Positions 58,762 to 64,000 of a stretch of DNA of 64,000 bases are shown piece by piece. Each line of letters opens with the position of its first letter. Position 1 is the first letter of the stretch. The notes beneath the pieces were generated by a model. The model made no database searches and was not told where the DNA came from. It saw only the letters and a program-made list of their open reading frames with translations. Source of the stretch: Diplocarpon mali (Eukaryota; Ascomycota; Leotiomycetes; Helotiales; Drepanopezizaceae); NCBI GenBank assembly GCA_024741835.1, contig JAENRP010000047.1:62001-126000 (forward strand). The letters are read 5' to 3'. The translations under genes and the position numbers were made by a program.

Positions 58762-60277
58762 ATGCGTCCACACTCTATCTTCGCTCTCCCAGCATCCATC
58801 CTTCTACTCATAACATCGCATACCACCGCGCAAAGCCCTCAGGATCCCGATGCCCCATCGCAATGGCCATCTTACCTCCCTCCCCACGTCAAGTTTTACC
58901 CCGAGGACCCGCCGACCCGACGGCGAGATCTAGAAGCTATAGACCAGCATCTGCGGCTGGGACGAAAGCCGGTGGGCGTCATGAAGATGAGCGAAGATGA
59001 GGGCGAGAAGTTCTACATGGAGTATTGGCAGTTTGAGGAGCCACTGGAGGAGCAGCAGACGCCGATAGGGATGGCTGATTCTTTGAGGAAGAGGGATTTA
59101 GAGGAGGAAGAGAGGTTAGCTGTGAATGCGTCGGCGATTATCAACTTCAGACCACCATTTGTGCTGCATACCGAGGATATGAATGCAGGAGATGCGGGCT
59201 TAACAGAGCTGCGATTCCGCGACTCCAGGAGGGTATTGGCGGAGCTGAGGAAGAGGACTTTTACGTGCCCGACTGGGACGGCAGATTGCTCTGCCATTGG
59301 GTTCCCGGGGAGTTGCTGTAGTACGAGTGAGATGTGCTTCAAGATCGAGGATACAGGACTGGGTGAGGTTGGGTGTTGCCCGTCTGGAGCGAGTTGTGGC
59401 GGCACTATCACCCGTTGTGATGCGCCGAATACGGCTTGTCCCTCTTCGTTGGGAGGAGGATGTTGTATCCCTAACTTCGTGTGTGTTGAGGGTGGCTGTA
59501 AGTACCCCTCTCATGGCTTTTTTTCTCGACTGATAGGATCCAGGTGCTATGAACTCGTCTCTTGTGGTTGTTATCACTAAGACGTTTACCGTCACGGCAT
59601 TATCGACTACCAGAACGAGCACTTCAGTCAGCACAGTCACTTCAAGGCCCACAAACTCAGTGTGCCCTCTCGACGCCCAAACTTGCGCTGCGAGCCTCGG
59701 CGGGGGCTGTTGTCCAACAAACAGAGTTTGCGCCCTCAGCTCCTGTGCTCCTCTCCCAGCAACATCAACAACAACGCTAGTGTCAAGCGCGATGCTCACG
59801 ACAACAGCAACAGGTGTAGAGCCCATCCGCCCAAACAGTGGCTCGTCCACCGATCTTACTACAACCTCCAACCTCGGTCCCTTTACCTGCCCAACAGGTT
59901 TCTACGCCTGCGAAGCCTACTACGAAGGCGGCTGCTGCCGAACCGGCCGCGATTGCCAGAAGACATCCTGTCCCCCCACGAGCTCGACGACCATAATCAA
60001 CGGCGGCGTTACGATCGTGGTGCCTGTTGACTCGGCGGCTGTCGTAGCGACGCCCACGGGAAACTGTGCTCAGGGCTGGGAGACGTGTGCGGCCAGTCTC
60101 GGTGGTAATTGCTGTCCGAGTGGGTGGGGATGTGGGACTGCGAGTTGTTCGTCGGCAGATGCGAGCAGTACAAATGTGTTGCAGAAAGCGAGTCCGGGGG
60201 TCGCGGGAAGGGCAAGCGGAGAAACAAGCTTGTTGTTGGCGATGCTTGGGTTCATGGGTGGCTTGGTGATGATTTAG
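58762..60277 (+). CDS. Cys-rich GPI-anchored-type cell surface protein with repeated modules
   Basis: Exons 58762-59497 and 59544-60277 give 489 residues. A signal peptide (MRPHSIFALPASILLLITSH) is followed by a charged region of about 140 residues and then at least five cysteine modules. Examples are SEMCFKIEDTGLGEVGCC, CPSSLGGGCCIPNFVC, CAASLGGGCCPTNRVC, CEAYYEGGCCRTGRDC and CAASLGGNCCPSGWGC. Each follows roughly C-x5-8-GG-x-CC-x5-C. Ser/Thr-rich linkers separate the later modules (TSTSVSTVTSRPTNS), and the C-terminus is hydrophobic (TSLLLAMLGFMGGLVMI), as for a GPI signal. It is probably a wall or plasma-membrane protein; no enzymatic motif seen. Family known to me only as fungal hypothetical GPI proteins. 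Confidence 0.75.
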
Positions 60278-60890
60278 AGTCATTGGATGAGTAGGTCGAG
60301 TCACAATAGTCGAATACCAGTCGCTCGGCAAGGTGCTGCTGTTCCGAGGGTTCGAAGACATCTACATTGCACGCCATCTCAATATCTTCAATGGCTTATG
60401 CATTCGAGATGGCTCGCCTCCATCTGGACCTGAAATCAAATACTCGCTCATAGATACTTCTCTTTCGCAGTATCTCAATAGTATCTCAACAGTATCTCGA
60501 TAAGTATTTTCATCACATCGCCAAATCGCTCCTGTCAATGGATTATAACTCTTGGCATCGATGACGTGGGCCAAACTCTAAAAAGAGTATCACAAAACCA
60601 GCTGCTTCTCTTTCCTTCATAAACACGGCAGCACAAGAGTTCGACAGCCGCAGGTAGCCAGCTGCAAAATTCCATATGCTTTCGCTCACGACAAACAATT
60701 CTACGAGCACAACAGTTGGTGAAGCGAGACGCTAAAAGCGGATATTCCCGGCGCTGTTCAGATAAAGATAAAGAACACCTCCACCCTTCTCAATCTCCTC
60801 TGCTACGCTCAAATCCACCACCGAACATCATTCTACCCTCCAAAACCTACCCGCAGACCCATATACCGCAGCTCAACGAAAGCCATCAAA
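60278..60890. promoter_or_regulatory. Intergenic stretch between the Cys-rich protein gene and ypi1
   Basis: 613 bp, same orientation on both sides; contains the ypi1 promoter and leader. A tandem-like GTATCTCAATA/GTATCTCAACA motif occurs near 60469-60500. No gene seen. Confidence 0.4.
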
Positions 60891-61373
60891 ATGGAAATAA
60901 CCTCCCGCGCTGCGGTTGCAGGACCTAACCAGGCCCAAACCGATCACCAAACATCCTCCTTTGCCCGCGAAACGCAAACCACTACCCAAACCACTGCCCC
61001 GAGCGAGAGCCGTACTCAACCCATCCTGCACCTGCGCGGCGCCCCGCGACCAGCAGCAGCCGCCGAGCGGCGCATCCAATGGGCCGAGGACGTAATTGAT
61101 AACGAGGGTTTGAACCGCAAGAAGAGCAAGGTGTGCTGTATCTACCATGCGCCCAAGGGGATCGACGAGAGCAGCGACGAGAGCGAGAGCGACGAGAGCG
61201 ATAGCGACAGTGGAGATGAAGGGGGAGCGAGGCCTGCCGGGGGAAAGGGGAAGAAGAGGTGTGCGAATGGACATGACCACGGCGGGGGGAATGGGGAGGG
61301 AAGCAGTCAGGGTAGGGGGGCGAGGAAGAGAAGTCCGAATGCCTATGAAAGAGTGCCGAAGGTCAAGAAATAG
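60891..61373 (+). CDS. ypi1: Type 1 protein phosphatase inhibitor Ypi1
   Basis: A single exon of 160 residues. The diagnostic block RRIQWAEDVIDNEGLNRKKS followed by KVCCIYHAPKGIDESSDES is the inhibitor-3/Ypi1 signature. It includes the hydrophobic VxW/RxQWxxxVxD docking element and the CCIYHAP motif that contact the PP1 catalytic subunit Glc7. An acidic Ser/Asp/Glu stretch and a basic tail ending KRSPNAYERVPKVKK follow, as in relatives. The N-terminal 55 residues are low-complexity (Thr/Gln-rich). Ypi1 regulates nuclear PP1 together with Sds22. The start ATG is followed directly by the conserved MEITSRAAVAGPNQ-type opening. Confidence 0.93.
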   Translation: MEITSRAAVAGPNQAQTDHQTSSFARETQTTTQTTAPSESRTQPILHLRGAPRPAAAAERRIQWAEDVIDNEGLNRKKSKVCCIYHAPKGIDESSDESESDESDSDSGDEGGARPAGGKGKKRCANGHDHGGGNGEGSSQGRGARKRSPNAYERVPKVKK

Positions 61374-61880
61374 GTGGGCGGACCTAGGATAAGGGAAGAT
61401 ACTCATGACTTATGTGAATAGGACAACACTACATGGGATGTATGAACGGCGTCTGGGGTATTGCGTAGCGATGCCATTACGGCGCAGGTAGCGTCTATCG
61501 GCAGCGAAGGTGTCGAGGTATGGCAAAATAGTTCCTTCTCTCTTTCAACATATCGAGACCGGTTGTCTGGAATATCAAGATGGTTTGTTCCAATCACCCC
61601 TTTCCCTTTCGTATGATACTCATTCTTGCCCATATCATACGAACAAGGGATCAGAGGAAGTTGATACAATATTGGCTGATGCAAGCATCTCCTTGGACCT
61701 GCTTCATCGAAAACATACAACATAGCAGGCAAGCAAGCGCCTAGCCAAGTCCACCGCGACACCGCGCTCAGGGAGCTTACCGAATGGCTTCGTGCAGCCT
61801 TTTTTTTTTTTAAAAAAAAAAAAGCCTCCGAATATTCAATATTCTGATGCATCCTTAAGAGCACGGTCATATTAATGGCT
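61374..61880. other. Convergent intergenic stretch
   Basis: 507 bp between the ypi1 stop and the end of the polygalacturonase relic. It contains the T12A12 palindrome listed separately; nothing else recognised. Confidence 0.45.
61800..61823. repeat. T12A12 perfect palindrome
   Basis: Twelve T followed directly by twelve A, self-complementary over 24 bp, about 430 bp downstream of ypi1 and close to the 3' end of the polygalacturonase relic. Confidence 0.9.
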
Positions 61881-62955
61881 TTAGCAGTAAGCTCCTGTTG
61901 GGATGCGGGAGCAGCTACTGCTTTTTTCCCCCCGTTACCTCTACGCCGGTCCTATCGAGGAATAAGGATATAGTTCATTGGGACATGGGGCATGGCTCAG
62001 AAAGTAAATCAAAGGAGAAGGGCAAGCATACCAAGTCCAATCCGAGCAAGAAGCGCACAATATCAAGATATTCTCCGCACCCGACTCAACGGTTCCACTC
62101 ACGCCTGAAATGGTCAGGCCTATGATTAGGACACCGTCTGTGGGTTTGCCTGTTGGACTGCCGTTCTCATAGTCTGGCCTGATCACGATTCCGTAGTCGG
62201 CTACTGGGCTTGTGTTAGACAGTCTGTCATGCGGCCGGAAGGCGAGAGGATATGGCAGTGGCGTGAGGAGACTTACTGCTAGAGAGCTTACTGTCTTTGT
62301 ATGTCACGCCCCTGATGGGTCCCGTTGCGCCAGACACGATCTTGACGCGCACACCGTTTGACGAGCCAGAGATTGTGGAGGAAGCGATGGTGACATCGGA
62401 GACAGTGTTGTCGCTTCATCCTCCTGCGGTCAGTTTCGCTCTGCTACGTCCTCAGGAATCAAGTTCTTTACCTCCTACAGATCAGATAGACAAGCCGTGT
62501 CCTCCGGAGCAAGTTCCGCCGGGGAACATAATACCATTCCATTCTTCGTACTCCCGCGTCGTGGTTCCTTCTTGGAACACGACCTGCCGGTTTAAAAAGG
62601 GCAGACGCGTTGGTGGGCGTACGCTAATCATGGAGGTTCCATCAGCAAGATCTGTCAGATCTAGTGTTACGCATGCATCGACGGTGATGCCATCAAGAAT
62701 GATGCTCTTGCAGGCTGTTTTTCCTGCCCGGGCAGCAGCTGCGGTTGTGAAAGTGCAGTAGTCCGAAGCTGAGCCCGCGCTGGCCGCAGCGCTGATTAGT
62801 TTGGGCGCAGCAGTACTCGTATCGTGAGTTTAATCATGTGTCTTGTCCGCATTGTTCGTCTTAGACTTCTCCTTACTCTCCGGCATGGGCGAGGCAGAAA
62901 TGAGAGAAGAGATGCCGAGGGCTAGACCCCTTGATTTGAGAAGTTGAACATATTG
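61881..62955 (-). pseudogene. GH28 endo-polygalacturonase pseudogene
   Basis: Pieces of a pectin-degrading polygalacturonase read in order on the minus strand. A decayed secretion signal (LALGISSLISASP) is followed by a TAA near 62831. Then come [40 protein letters not shown] and [13 protein letters not shown]. The text then jumps to [12 protein letters not shown] followed by TGA, skipping the family's middle of more than 100 residues with the catalytic NTD and DD motifs. Further on are [59 protein letters not shown] and [20 protein letters not shown]. The end (RIPTGAYC, TAA at 61883-61881) is out of frame by one base at an A run. At least four in-frame stops or frame breaks plus the deletion mean no active enzyme. 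Introns are still visible at about 62262 and 62008. Confidence 0.85.
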
Positions 62956-64000
62956 CGCAACACTTTTATTAGGAATGAAAGTATAGGAAGCAAAGATGCA
63001 GGGAGATGCACAGCCAAGATTAAGAGAGAGTGATGAATCTTGAATGGGTGGATTAAGAGGGCCAAAAGAGCTTCTTATGAATGGCTGCTGAAATAGAACG
63101 TGGAGAGACGAGAGGAGGGGTCTGGATGCTATCCAACTAGCATTTTCATCCACATTTGTTGGATATAAATTGAATGAGCAATCCAACCGGGACACTAATA
63201 TATTCGCGTCCCTCTCTTTATTAATCGCCTGATAGCAAGAGCAAAAACACTACGTGGTAGCACTCCATCACTAGGGAGGGTAGCCACTCGGAGTCGAGTA
63301 CCGTGTTTTGATATTAAGTCGCTAGCTTTAAGATACCATTGCACAGTTCAAATCTCAAAAGCCGATATCCCAGTGACTCTTACTCGGCTAGATTGGCTTT
63401 GCCAGGGTTTTGGTTTTCTGTTTAACAGTAGTCGCTATACGGTAGTACGGAAGACAGATGATTAAGCTTAAGCGAAGTCATTAAGCTTAAAAGCTTAAGT
63501 CTGGACTATTTTAAGGTTATGGGTCCGCGGCTCGTTCTCGCTCTCGGGTTCAAGTGCCTACTCTGTCGCAGGCCATATGAAGACCGCAAGAAGGCCAGTT
63601 AAACCTCGCAAACGCACGTTCAACTAAGACTCGGTGGCCCGGCTAGTACCGTTGATACAGTCAAATATGCCCTTCTGTAGTCATCGTTCGACGACGTGCA
63701 GCATTATTACATCTCTTATTCACCAAGCCGAACTACAGCAAGAAGGGGAGAGCTTCCCAGGGGAAACATATTTCCCTCCGAGAGCTGATTTGGTTGGTGC
63801 GTTTCACTCCAGTAGTAGCCGGGTCCGATTTCACTGAAATCAAAAATTATGCCACTCCCCCAACGTCTCGTTTAAATCGGCTGGGAGGTGCCGTCCCTGC
63901 TACTACTCAGAGGGAAGAAGATAATAGCAGTGCATCCTCATCAAGCTCGTATCAGGCCGATGTGATTCAAAAGAGGAAAATGATGTTTCCGTGAGCAAAC
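62956..64000. other. Edge region with HindIII-type inverted motifs and a possible exon
   Basis: Mostly unassigned. At 63462-63500 several copies of TTAAGCTTAA-like palindromes cluster. Near the edge a plus-strand frame (63794-63994) has a Ser/Asn-rich segment (REEDNSSASSSSSYQADVIQ) that meets a possible donor GTGAGC at about 63991. This could be an exon of a gene continuing past the window. Evidence is weak. Confidence 0.25.

Noticed and set aside
61881..62955. RIP (repeat-induced point mutation) as the cause of decay of the polygalacturonase and MFS relics
   Set aside because: Several lesions are indels, a deletion or G-to-T changes instead of the C-to-T pattern of RIP, and no second copy is visible here to act as a partner.

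Overview
The window is nuclear DNA of a filamentous ascomycete. Genes have several short introns (about 45-110 nt) with GT..AG ends and CTAAC/CTGAC branch points. The gene set is Pezizomycotina-like: a Bli-4-type dehydrogenase, a purine hydroxylase, a Cnl2/NKP2 kinetochore protein, Flc/TRP-like and Aip3/Bud6 proteins. A helotialean (Leotiomycetes) affiliation is my impression from protein similarity and cannot be proven here. I saw no intact transposon, CRISPR array, rRNA or tRNA.

Layout. 0-8 kb: the 5' part of exocyst SEC6 (-), mitochondrial ribosomal protein uL30m (+), the chromodomain/MRG gene eaf3 (-) carrying a 2.5-kb intron that contains further open frames, Cnl2/NKP2 (+), and a secretory-pathway membrane protein (-). 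8.6-13.9 kb: RRP12 (+) and a Bli-4-like short-chain dehydrogenase (-). 15-22 kb: xanthine dehydrogenase (-), then an AT-rich stretch with a decayed MFS transporter. 22-33 kb: an unrecognised proline-rich membrane protein (+), the septation protein Cdc14 (-), GGPP synthase (+) and an intracellular-type GH3 beta-glucosidase (+). 33-47 kb: UBR7/Mlo2-like (-), MCM2 (+), an Flc-family membrane protein (-) and a double-hotdog acyl-CoA thioesterase (+). 47-64 kb: BUD6/AIP3 (-), a PBP1/ataxin-2 homologue apparently without its Lsm domain (+), an alkyltransferase-like DNA repair protein (-), a Cys-rich GPI-type wall protein (+), the PP1 inhibitor YPI1 (+), and a GH28 polygalacturonase pseudogene (-).

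Most genes are unrelated housekeeping functions (secretion, chromatin, replication, ribosome assembly, septation, polarity) with no cluster logic. The places that merit attention are the eaf3 locus (expanded intron, in-frame chimeric reading frame and three non-canonical splice junctions), the shortened PBP1, and the two relic genes for nutrient uptake and plant cell-wall degradation. GATA motifs upstream of xanthine dehydrogenase fit nitrogen control. Exon coordinates were derived by hand from splice motifs and frame and have not been checked against transcripts.
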